From Bryum argenteum (Eukaryota; Streptophyta; Bryopsida; Bryales; Bryaceae), in assembly GCA_037043015.1 (NCBI GenBank), contig CM073322.1, positions 20,922,364-20,986,363 on the forward strand: DNA of 64,000 nucleotides, written 5' to 3'. The notes under the pieces are model-generated. The model saw only the letters and a list, made by a program, of their open reading frames with translations, searched no databases and had not been told where the DNA came from. Position numbers and translations under genes: made by a program. Shown here in pieces: positions 35,088 through 45,530 of the stretch. Position 1 is the first letter of the stretch, and the number at the start of each line of letters is the position of its first letter.

Positions 35088-38000
35088 TCAAGTGGGATGT
35101 TGGTTAAACCACTTTGGTAGTCTAGACACCGAAGGCTGTGACATGGACCTTCGTGAACAAGAACTAATGATTACATGCGGGATCCTATCCAAAATCCCAA
35201 CAAGCGTGACGCGCTTTATCTCGTTGAAGCTTAAGGTAGGGGCGGTCACGAGGTGGTCGTCTTGGAGTCGGAATCCACAAATCATGCGGAAAATGTAGCA
35301 TAGGTGCTTGCAGTTATACCATCCTCCACGCCCTTTGTGGTGCAATGCCATATCTGTGAAATCAATACAAGTGCGGTAGGGAATGATCCTATCACAACCT
35401 TGTACTCACGCCTCCTCGACCGGTGGTTGATTTCAAATCAATGACTGCTCCGATACCTGGGCTAGGAATAAGGTTGATCCGGGCCATCTCCGCGTGAAGA
35501 AGCATTGCTGACTCCCACCTTGCGAGCTGCTTCTCCGAGTTCTTACGAGTGACGAAACGCTTGCAGGATTTGCCGTTGCGCACCGTCATGTACTTAATAT
35601 CTGATTGTGTTGGGATCGGGATGCTTTCAATTTGATCCGCAATAGCAACGTTATATCCAAACTGACGCTCCATCGGCATTGGTCGTTTTTGTTGTAGCCG
35701 AATCCCCCTTGTTGAAGTGCCAAGACCTCACGCATAGTTAGATTTGTTCCTTTCGAGCAGGCCAAACCGTTGGGACATCGGGAATTAGATCCGTAATCCA
35801 CCTTCTCGGGGGCCTTTAACACACTGTTCGGATCATCCGGCGTAAGTAGAAAAATTGCTTGATGTCGAGGTTTTTGGGCGATAGTAACGAGTCCCATGGA
35901 ACGTAGGTCTTGGCCCAATGATCTTCTCACGGGCATTGCTTTGACACGCTCCGGTTTCCAATACAAGTCGGATTGCTATTTGCGAAAACACGACGGATAT
36001 GCCATTTTCCTTTCTCACGATCATCTTCTTGGACTTGATAATATGGACAATGGGGTGCGGTGGAATCGCACGCGCCCGCTAGAATATCGTCTCACGTCTT
36101 CGTCATCTATTTGAATAGGAGTAGAAGGAGATCCCCGAGAGCGTGTTCTCCTTTTGGAGTGCTTTGGTGAGAGAAGTTAACCTTGTCGAACCGATGGGAA
36201 TCGTCATCGGCGCGAGTTGCGTTTCCAAACGCCTTTTACTTAATCCAAAACTTCCTCGCCAAAGATAATTAGGGTCCGCAACTGGAAGTCCTTAGCACCG
36301 GGATGGCTTCCATGGCTTTGTATATTGTGTTGATTCCTACTTCGACCTGCGAGCACGAAGCGCATACTCCTTGTCCGGTCCCGTACCACCGCTTTTACCG
36401 TGTAGAAAAGCATTGTAACGTGTGCATTGCGTGAATGCCCGACAAAATCGTCCACCGATGCTTCAAAAATATCCCGAACGTCTTTACTGTGATCGTTTTG
36501 ACCACGCAGCGTGGATGGTTTCAAAAAATGCAAATTGCACATTGGCATTTCAGCTTTCTCTTCATCAGTAAGGTCCTGCACAAAGTCAAATTAGGTCATT
36601 TCTACTGTTGGAAATGGAAAACCAACTATTACGTAAATCTTAACGAATCCGAGTATAAGAATATGTGGATCGTGTAGGAAAATGAAGTATCGGAGTGGCG
36701 GCACAAGGGAGGCATGTCTGAGTAGAGAGATGAAAAAAGAATGGAAAGTGCCGTGGTGGATGGTACGTCGAGAGAAATATTTAAGCATATCACAGAAACA
36801 AAAGTTAAAGCACGCTTACAAGATCCATAAAGCCTCCCCATTGCCTATAATGGAAATGCCACCACGCCAGCCAGGACTCCATGGCTGGCAAATTTGAATC
36901 CGTAACAGCTTCACTTGACACCCACCACGATCGAATTGCAAGGTAGCGTGTCTTGGCCTCGTCCATATTGATTGCATCCTTATATTGTGTACAGATTCGC
37001 TTATGCTCTTCGCGGAGCACCGGGGTTACGTATAAGTTTGTTACTCTGTGCATGCATTTTGTCTAGTGGAGTAGACACGATCTCTCCTTGTCTTTCATGG
37101 GCACAGTCTTGTCTCCCGTCCCGTAAATCTCTCGTACAGCATTCCAGTTGGCTTGAGCGCTGTCAGCCATGAAACCTTTGAAATTGACGTTGACGACACC
37201 ATGACGCGCCATAACTTCGTAAGCATCCTCCAAAGGTATGATCGTATGCGTCCTTAGTCTCGGTTGCATGTCGCAAATAGCAATTGTCATCACCTTGGCG
37301 TAGTTTGAGTTGTAAACATGACAGTAAAAACGTAGTGTAATGTTTGATGCGTTTAACGTGATCAAACATGATCCATGAGTCCTTCAGATTTCCGGATTGC
37401 ATGCGTCGAACGAGGTCGACGCCTGATCCAGGTCCAATCTCGGACATCTTGAAAACAAAAACTTTGTCAGTGTCTTTTCCTTGGCCCGGAAATCTATTCT
37501 CTTGGATAAATGGCCAGCAAGTTGTCCCCCTCAGTTCGCATACACCATCAATCACACCTAGCTTCCCCATTCGTTTAAACTGAGAGATGTTGTGGCGAAT
37601 GGTCGGACTGGTAAAGCTCTCGAACTTGTGCATAACGTCTTGCATCTCCGTATCCGTCATCTGAACATATGGTTCTCCATCCTCACCCAGTAGTAAGTCG
37701 CCTAGGAACTCCAAACTTGCTGACATTGTTATAGAAGATGGTGACGCTTTTGGAGTCCTGTCGACGGCATCCGAAATCAGACGATCTCGTAAGACACGAG
37801 ATTCCCTGCATCCACCTCTTCCAACTGCGTGATCATGATGCCCAATATGTATACAAGCACGGGTAGTTGTAACTCCACCCGTAACCCAGTACATAAGAGC
37901 ATGACAAAGCTTCACGCAAGTAGGTGGCTCCTTACAAATTGCACACACCAACGTTGAATTCAATGGTCGGGTCTTGCCAAGGAATTGTCCCTTCACATGA

Positions 38001-38881
38001 CCAACCCATTTCGTTTCATTGACACTATCAGCATGGCCTTTGCGAAATTGAAATGGACAGCTCGGATTTTCACAGCGAAGGTGGCCAGCACAGTGAGCAG
38101 AATGGAAACTTAATCTAAAGTCATTTTGAATATTGCGAGTACTAGAATGGCACCAAACATGGCCGTCATGAGATTTATCCATCCCGTACAGCTTTCTAGC
38201 ATGGCCGGACTTAACATCACTTGGGGGTGGAGGGAACTCAAATGCGTGGTTCCCATCGTATTCTGCAGGCAACCACTGAACGAACGAATGTTGGAAAGAA
38301 TCTAGGTCTAGTTTGCTAAGTTCACTCTTGGCTCCTTTGAGAAACCGGAGTTTGCGAATTCAAGCTATAGAACTAACTGTTGAGGCAGGCACTGGTGACA
38401 ATGGCGGTTTCTGGGAAGCGGAACCACTTGGTGGTGGACGAACACTAGGACCTAGACCGTTTCTCAATTTTGTGTGGCCTAAATCTGACTCAACATCAGA
38501 GTCTTCTAGACTTATGAACTCGGACTTCGAGGGTTCAGGGACATAAGTGAGAGGTGCAGCGGTATCTGATTTAGAGCTTAAGACTGTTGCACCAAGTGTT
38601 GCAGTTTGTGCGCGATGGATCACTCCTGTGTGCTCACCAATGATGCAGTACGTAGTAGGCTTTAGGACCCAAACACCACCTTCTAAGTTTGCACTACATT
38701 TGATAGCATCAGTGTAAAGAAGCAAACCCGAATCATCATAAACCTCTTCCTCCAGAAAGGTAGAGTCTAGTTTAAAATCAAACTTCAAGGCGAGCATTCT
38801 AGCATTGACAACAATTCTTCCGTCAAATTGAGGTGATACCCTCGAGGGGGCTCGACCACCCTCCACACGAATTGTTGCCAT
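35088..38881 (-). pseudogene. Decayed transposase-like gene, probably Mutator-like
   Basis: A degenerate gene on the minus strand. From the ATG at 38881 it reads to a TGA at 38362-38360, continues in the same frame with related sequence to about 37340, then shifts frame. Coding-like sequence goes on to about 35090 with further breaks, including a TAG after RSCLLH near 37063. The N-terminal half has a Cys/His block (HVWCHSST, HCAGHLRC, CAICKEPPTC) like the zinc-binding domains ahead of Mutator-like transposases. The core has FPGQGKDTDKVFVFKMSEIG, VMTIAICDMQ and FKGFMADSAQANWNAVREIYG, whose D residues suit a DDE nuclease, and WLAWWHFHYRQWGGFM. Assignment to the MULE group is by motif resemblance only. 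I did not locate terminal inverted repeats. It is inactive as it stands. Confidence 0.65.
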
Positions 38882-40431
38882 AGTATGCAATCATAAGAAA
38901 TGTATTGATTTCGAAAACAATTAGAGAGTACTAAACTGAAAAAGAAAGTCGAAGATGACGGACGACAAGAAGAGGGTGTCTCAGCCTGGAGTCGTCATCA
39001 AATTGAGGATCAATAATTGATTTAGTTGAACTGAACGTAAAATGGTGGCTATCAGTAATTATTTTGTACAGTGCTTTTTCAGTTTTGAATTGCAGACTTA
39101 GTGTAGTAAAAGGAGAGTAGTAAATGCAAAAGACAGCGCCGTCTATAGTAAGAACTCGACGTAGTCGTATTTATATTCCTCGTAACGACATAACGTTGAT
39201 CCAAATCCAATGAGTTGGTGCACAAATATGCTCGAGATGCCGGAAGTCAGAGAAGTAGAACGAAGAAAGCGACGTAGAAAGCGAGTTCCAGGAGGGAGGC
39301 TATACTTTTCGAACAAAAGTAGTAGAAGACAATTGACGCTTAAGGGAAATCACATAAGTGCAATGGGAGAAACCGCAAAGACTCTTTTGCCAATTCTTGA
39401 GGACGCTGCAGGAGATCCTCAACGAGCACGACCAATCGAAGAACCATTCGACGGAGTACGCAAAAATTGAAGGAGTCTGTTTTGATATTGGATGCTTGAC
39501 TAATTTTTTTCTTTCTTGACGATTGAATTTTATTCTTTGATCAGAATGATGTATGAGAAATTGATGCACCTTAAACAATTTTTTATTTTTAAACAATTTG
39601 GAGAGGATGTTTTTAAGCGATTGTTTTGGCATTCTAATTCTTAATGCAAGAATCAAGAAAGATGAAACTAGCGAAGAACTTTCGGGTGAGTTTTGATTGG
39701 ATTGTTGTTTGCTTTTCCTGCTGATTTGACACCTTAATCGTCGAATCAAGTTGAGGTCACATCAGTCACCTCATTGAGGTCACCGAGAGTGGTCATTGAT
39801 GCGTTTGTGCGTGACCTAATTTGGCGGCCGCTAAGACCTTCGTCCTCTCCCACCTTCCATTCCCATTCTTCCAACAAACTTTGTCTCGTCCATTCACATT
39901 TCCTTCGATCACTCTTCTATGTGCCCGAACTCCTCTCCGTAAATGCTTGCCCTCTGTTGTCATCGTACTCTCCATAGCTCTCTCCGGGAGTTTTTGCGAT
40001 TAAATTCAAACGTGTACTTGTGAGGTTAAGAGCGTGAGGATATGGTGAGCTCGGTGACAACGTGGTTACCGCATTGATTGTCTCGGAGGACACAGCAGCC
40101 GATCGACAAGATAGCGAAGGTAATTTTCTTAACATGTGACCTAATTTGAATTCTGTACGAGTCGTCTTTCTGTCGGTGGAGCTCAAAAAAGCAAGTGGAG
40201 GGCGGGGAGGGAGCTGCTGCGGTTTGAGCGCTGGAGCCGCGGTCGTGGTCGGAGGAGGGTCCGGTGCCGGATGGGGTCCTGGCGCGCTCACCTACCCCGA
40301 CCCAAGCGCGGCCGAGATCAACGGGGAGCTCTTGGTGATTGACAAAGAAATACCCGATTACCTAATACTCGCAAGACTGTATCGTTGAACTGGAGTTTTT
40401 GTGATCGGGTTGTGTTTTTTTTCTGCGAGCT
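38882..40431. other. Spacer with one dispersed GC-rich repeat copy
   Basis: Mostly AT-rich, without recognisable genes. About 40195-40320 is a GC-rich block containing GGAGGAGGGTCCGGTGCC and CCTACCCCGACCCAAGCGC. It is a single diverged copy of the sequence that forms the 85-bp tandem array at 44.2-45.1 kb. A frame at 39210-39470 (basic N-terminus) has no recognised domain. Confidence 0.5.
40195..40320. repeat. Dispersed copy of the GC-rich 85-bp repeat
   Basis: Contains GGAGCCGCGGTC, GGAGGAGGGTCCGGTGCC, GATGGGGTCC and CACCTACCCCGACCCAAGCGC. The same words occur in the 44.2-45.1 kb array, at its right edge, and at about 43027-43105. Confidence 0.75.
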
Positions 40432-40504
40432 ATGGCGAAGCCGAAGAATGGGAAGAAGACGCTGGACTCGTGCGTGATTAAGGGCACTCCGAAACTCGTA
40501 AAAG
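40432..40504 (+). pseudogene. First exon of an EBS/SHL-like BAH-PHD protein, isolated
   Basis: ATG at 40432 reads MAKPKNGKKTLDSCVIKGTP and ends at a GT donor at 40505. This resembles the start of plant EBS/SHL chromatin readers (a BAH domain followed by a PHD finger that reads histone H3 methylation). The BAH exons that should follow are missing, and kinesin sequence comes next instead. The only other part of such a gene seen here is the PHD exon at 43602-43670. Interpreted as a relocated gene fragment; the N-terminal match is short. Confidence 0.5.
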
Positions 40505-40589
40505 GTACGAACACATTTCTAGGGTTTCCCATCTCTGCTGTAATGGTGCCGTGTACGAGGCCAAGCAGATGCACGTCCACTGAGATTGC

Positions 40590-41301
40590 TTGGATCTTTT
40601 GGTTGAAGAAGCTCTTAAACCTGACAGAGGTGTGTTAATAATTTCGGTGTGTGCGAATGGCAGCCGTTCTCACTCCATATTTTTGATCGCCATCCACATG
40701 AAGGAAACCACCCCGGAGGGTGAAGAGCTGATGAAATGTGGAAAGTTGAATCTGGTGGACATGGCGGGATCCGAGAACATCTCTCGGTCCGGTGCTAAAG
40801 ACGTAAGTTTCAAACCGATCTTGAGGTTGAGTAATAGGGGCGTGCCTGAATTGATCCCTGACAGTGCGAAATGTTAATTTTAGAACCGTTCTTGAGAAGC
40901 TCTTTGGAAGAGAGAGGGACCTCGCTTGAATTTACAATGCCTTGACGTTCTTAAAGATTGCTCCGTGATCCTATGAACGCGTTGCTAATTGCGATCATGT
41001 CCTGCGAAGTTTCTATGTGACCATTCTTTGTTGCTCTTCTTTTCTAGTAGTGCATGCGTTGCGAATACAATGTACATATTGATTTGTCTTGAAGTAGTTT
41101 GAATGAAATTTTGGAATGAAATTGAAATGCGGAGTGCCGCCAAGGCATCAAGCATGTCCGGACTCTGTTAGTTCTAGACATGTTCGATGTCTTGATATGG
41201 TATTGCTCGGCGGTGGAGAAATCAACAAGAGTCCGCTTACCCTTAGAGGCGTTATCACGACTCTAGTAGAACACTTGGGTCACGTTCCTTGCGGTAGAGC
41301 A
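40590..41301 (+). pseudogene. Kinesin-5 motor domain fragment with an intron
   Basis: Two pieces of a kinesin-5 (BimC/Eg5 type) motor domain. The first (40590-40802) reads [19 protein letters not shown] and [20 protein letters not shown], covering switch I (SSRSHS) and switch II (DLAGSE; here DMAGSE), and ends at a GT donor at 40803. The second (about 41213-41301) reads GEINKSPLTLRGVITTLVEHLG, the next conserved helix, with substitutions. The P-loop, microtubule-binding loop and stalk are absent. Because the exon boundary and intervening intron remain, this is a genomic copy rather than a processed cDNA copy. It cannot encode a motor. Confidence 0.85.
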
Positions 41302-41705
41302 TGCCGTTCTGATCTTTGAGTTAGCCGGGTTCAATCGGTTCTGTTAGAGCTAGGATGTCCGGTCCAAGACATGTCTCATGATCCTGTGCGTTTCCAATAT
41401 TTGTTGATGCGGGGATAGTAAGTCGACAAGATCTGCCGAGGACTCTTCGGGAGGAAAAACAAAGACGTGCATCATTGCTCTTTGTATACGCCGCGTCATG
41501 CTATGCCTGGATGAAACATTGAGCACGCTGTACTATGCACATCGGACAAAAAATATAAAGAACAAGCCTGAGGTGCGTTTCCTCTGTGTTGGGAAGCATT
41601 TATGACGTCTGCATGGCGTTTTATCTGCGCCCGAGTAATCGAGTGTGAGCACTGTTTGACTGAATGAACTGGTTGGTGCAGGTGAACCAAAAGACAATGT
41701 GATGC

Positions 41706-41778
41706 TTGAATGCGGAACTTGCAAGTTTAGGGTTGAATGCGGAACTTGCAAGTTTAGGGTTGAATGCGGAACTTGCAA
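41706..41778 (+). repeat. 27-bp tandem triplication derived from a PHD exon
   Basis: TTGAATGCGGAACTTGCAAG plus TTTAGGG is repeated at 41706-41732 and 41733-41759, with a partial third copy at 41760-41778. The unit and its left flank TGTGATGC match the PHD exon at 43602-43670. Being 27 nt it keeps frame, giving three tandem ECGTC segments. Confidence 0.9.
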
Positions 41779-42402
41779 CTTGCGGATGCAGAATGAAACA
41801 CAAAGAACAACAACGATTTTCGAGCTTTTGGTGAAGCTGCATTACACGCAGGTGAGAGGCTTTGTTGTGGGTATTTTGAGATTTTATTGTGTGAAGGTAT
41901 ATATGTTGAGACTTGGATTGCGTTGTGTGCAGAAATCACTAGAGATGACTCATAAAAACCCGTACAAAACGACCAAGGCACAAAACAGCGAATTTTGCCA
42001 TTAGGGAGCGAGACTTCGTGATTGCGAATCGAGGGAAGCGGTCGTGACTGCCGCCGCCTCCACGGCCGGCATTCATTGTATGGGATGCGATTAACATTGT
42101 AGAACGGGCGACGTAGATGTGAGACGATGCGGTGTTGTGGTAAATACGAGAGAGGGCTCTCAATGGGCGGGCAAAGCAGAGATGAGAAAAAAGCGCTGGA
42201 AGTCTGCTTTGAGAGGATGTGGCGGGGTTGTTTGCTAAGATTGGTACAATGACTGACTACTTCCCTTCCAATGCTTCCTCGGCGCTTGTCATCTCATGAT
42301 AAGGGATTCTTCTCGTTTTTGTGAATGGCTTCTTGAGTTTTGCGATGGGTGTGAACTGAGTCGTTGCGCTTTGATGATAGTAATGTGTGACCTATGAGCA
42401 GA

Positions 42403-42688
42403 AGGGAAGGAGGAATTTAAGAACCAGGAGTTGGTGGACGCATTTCAAAGCGGACTCGCGTTACAGTTGGAGGAATTACGGGGCTTAGTTATAGGTGGAG
42501 TAGGTGTTCAAGAAGAAGAATCGACCACTGGAAGAACAACTTCAGTGTTCCCGGAGTTCGAGATCAGTGCGGTGGGAATCAAGAAGATACTCGAAGGCTT
42601 GAAGGAGTCAGTATATCGCAATTGCGCTCTTTCCACTCAGCAGTGGTGGCTCACGAGGCAATATCGACGTCGACGTTCAAGACACTAG
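42403..42688 (+). other. Possible exon of unrecognised gene fragment
   Basis: An open stretch reading EFKNQELVDAFQSGLALQLE then FPEFEISAVGIKKILEGLKE. It is coding-like in composition and lies between the kinesin and PHD fragments. I do not recognise it. It may be another captured exon or noise. Confidence 0.3.
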
Positions 42689-43026
42689 AGTGCTTAGTGG
42701 CCGCCTTCACGGCAGCCCTGGAAGAGGTATGTATGCACTTCCACTGAGATTGACCTCAGATGCTGCCGAAGTATACCGTGCAAATGACAAGTGTTTCCTC
42801 TCATTGTTTAATCCAGCTTTTTCAGAGAAAAATTGAGGCCGAAATGCGCTTTATCGTAATTGTAGATTGAAGAGTACAACGCATTTATAATCGTGGTTAC
42901 AAATTTCACCTCCTCCTACGTCATGTGACATGTAGTGTTAATAAGGGGATTGATCATTTCGGGTATCCTCTGTTTTGAATATGTAGGGAGTTATCGATCA
43001 TCAATAGCTAATGGTCAATCTTTGAT

Positions 43027-43105
43027 TGGAGCCGCGATCGCGATCGGAGGAGGGTCCGGTGCCCGATGGGGTCCCGCCACACTCACTTACCCCCGACCCA
43101 AATGA
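43027..43105. repeat. Second dispersed copy of the GC-rich repeat
   Basis: GGAGCCGCGATCGCGATCGGAGGAGGGTCC-like sequence, then GATGGGGTCCC and CACTTACCCCCGACCCAAATG. It matches the 40.2-kb copy and the 44-45 kb array. Confidence 0.75.
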
Positions 43106-43601
43106 ACTACGAACCAATCTAATTCTCTGGATCAAATGGTTCTCGGGGAACAGTCGCCCTAATCAAAATTGAGAATCTGAAAATTGTATGCGGGAAACGA
43201 CACGACTCTAACGCTTTGTATAAGTTCCTTTCATTGCATGCCCTGTCGGGTACGGAAGATCTTTTTCACTGGTTCAACTCATGTCGGGAAAATACGCATA
43301 TTGCTGCCGCAAAAAACCGTGAAGAAACAAAATTTGTGGGGAATTACTGAAAACATGCCGGACTTACGTTTGTGTCAACCGCATTCTTGTGCGGGATGGT
43401 AAGAAAATCTTTGTGAGGATACGATCACGTGTGTAGTATGTTTAGGATGTGTTCTTATTGGTTGTGGATGCATGTCTTGATGGCATTTGATACACTTTCG
43501 ACCGCGTGGCCGTGTAAGAAGCCGCTGCTTCAATCTCCACTCCATAGCTAACATTCCACGTCCCTTAAAATAATAATAACGAAGCATTCCTCTTACTGCA
43601 G

Positions 43602-43670
43602 GTATTGCAAGTGCAAGATGTCATACAATCCGGACCATGTGATGCTTGAATGCGGAACTTGCAACGACTG
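43602..43670 (+). pseudogene. Isolated PHD-finger exon (EBS/SHL-like)
   Basis: Flanked by an AG acceptor (43601) and a GT donor (43671), the exon reads YCKCKMSYNPDHVMLECGTC then NDW. This is the first half of the PHD finger of EBS/SHL-type proteins, with the C-x-C and C-x-x-C zinc ligands. The second half (H-P-x-C and the last Cys pair) was not found downstream in frame. With the first exon at 40432 it may be the remains of one gene whose middle has been lost or replaced. Confidence 0.75.
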
Positions 43671-44229
43671 GTGAGATTCCTACCCACCCCCACCTCGATG
43701 CCAATGTCCATGTACTGTGAAAGAAGCGCTACTCCTTGTTTTGCAAACATGAACTATTATTTCACTGAGATTGCTTGGATCATCCCGAATTACCTTGCTG
43801 AGCGGTGAGCATCAGTTGGGGTGTGTTGTAGGTTCTACAGACATTGTGTAGGGCTGAGTGCAGAGCAAGTCGAGCATATAGGGTGCCCGACCAATCTACA
43901 TGCAGAGAACCTCTGACGGCACTCGCTAGGATCGCATCACGATCTTCACCGTTTGTACCCTATTCTCTGCCACTTCGATATGCAAATCAAGGCCTCCCAG
44001 ATGAGCCCTAAAGACTGCATCGAGTAACCGATGGAGTATCGTAGATGATTTGTGCACTCGCGATCGGCATTGCAGCGAAATCCGTCACGACACCCAATCG
44101 CAACCTAAAAGCCCATCGGTGCCCGATGGAATATTTCTATTCGATTCGTTGCGATGGAAGGGGTTGGGCGGCCGATGAGGTCACGAAGCCCGTACTTCCC
44201 CCACGGCGGCGCTTCGACATTAGAGGCCG

Positions 44230-45140
44230 GGGTCCGAGCGCACGAGCCGTCCGAAAGAGGGTCCGGTGCCTGATGGGGTCCCGGCGCACTCAAGCGCCTC
44301 GACGTCAAAGGCCGGGGTTCGAGCGCTAGAGCCGTCCGGAGGACGGTCCGGTGCCCGATGGGGTCCCGGCGCACTCAGGGCCTCGGCGGTAGAGGCCGAG
44401 GATCGAGGGCTAGAGCCGTCCGGAGGAGGGTCCGGTGCCCGATGGGGTCCCGGCGCACTCAAGCGCCTCGACGTCAAAGGTCGGGGTTCGAGCGCTGGAG
44501 CCGTCCGGAGGAGGGTCCGGTGCCCGATGGGGTCCCGGCGCACTCAGACGCCTCGACGGCAGAGGCCGGGGTTCCAGGGCTGGAGCCGTCCGGAGGAAGG
44601 TCCGGTGCCCGATGGGGTTCCGGCGCACTCTGACGCCTCGACGTTAGAGGCCGAGGTTCGAGGGCTGGAGCCGTCCGGAGGAGGGTCCGGTGCCCGATGG
44701 GGTCCCGGCGCACTCAGGCGCCTCGACGTCAAAGGCCGGGGTTCGAACGCTGGAGCCGTCCGGAGGAGGGTCCGGTGCCCAATGGGGTCCCGGCGACTCG
44801 TACGCCTCGACGGCAGAGGCCGGGGTTCTCCAGTGGCCGAGCCGTCCGGAGGAGGGTCCGGTGCCCGATGGGGTTCCGGCGCACTCAGGGGCCTCGACGG
44901 TAGAGGCCGAGGTTCGAGGGCTGGAGCCGTCCGGAGGAGGGTCCGGTGCCCGATGGGGTCCCGGCGCACTCAGGCGCCTCGACGTCAAAGGCCGGGGTTG
45001 GAGCGATGGAGCCGTCCGGAGGAGGGTCCGGTGCCCGATGGGGTTCCGGCCCACTCAGACGCCTCGACGGCAGAGGCCGAGGTTCGAGGGCTGGAGCCGT
45101 CCGGAGGAGGGTCCGTTGCTCGATGGAGTCTCCGTGCACT
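44230..45140. repeat. GC-rich tandem array, 11 units of about 85 bp
   Basis: The anchor GTCCGGTGCC (GTCCGTTGCT in the last unit) starts at 44261, 44346, 44430, 44515, 44600, 44685, 44770, 44856, 44941, 45026 and 45111, a spacing of 84-86 bp. Each unit includes GAGCCGTCCGGAGGAGGGTC, CCCGATGGGGTCCCGGCGCA and GCCTCGACG. Alternate units carry GGCAGAGGCCG or GTCAAAGGCCG, hinting at a two-unit higher-order pattern. Because 85 is not a multiple of 3, successive units are read in successive frames, and the stop-poor sequence is open on both strands. The long reading frames here (for example 44266-45432) are by-products, not genes. Confidence 0.93.
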
Positions 45141-45530
45141 CACCTACCTCAACCCAAGCGCTGCTGTTGGTCGCATCGCAACTCCCTGCCGTGGTTGGCG
45201 TGGTGGGGTCGGGCGCCCGATGGAGCCTTATATCGCCGGGGCCTCACAGCTGTCGAAGGCCCGACAGGGTCTTGGCGCCCTTACCTGCCCCGACCTTAGC
45301 CCAAAGGCGCTCTTTGCCGGTGAAATCAAAGCGACCCGAGACGACTACCTCAAACCCCAACGTCGACATTGCGCCCAAGAATTATCAATCACCTTTTGCA
45401 GCAGATCCCTATGTCTGCCCACGCTTGATTGAGCTCCATCATATGAAGGCAGACTGTGATATAGGATAAGATTTGTAACTCATTTCTTGTATAAATTTTC
45501 TTGACTATTTTTCCATTTCTGTGTTCTAAC

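Noticed and set aside
44266-45432. A 388-codon open frame and overlapping long frames on both strands
   Set aside because: They run through the 85-bp GC-rich array; the unit length cycles the frame and similar proteins appear in all frames of both strands, so these are by-products of the repeat.
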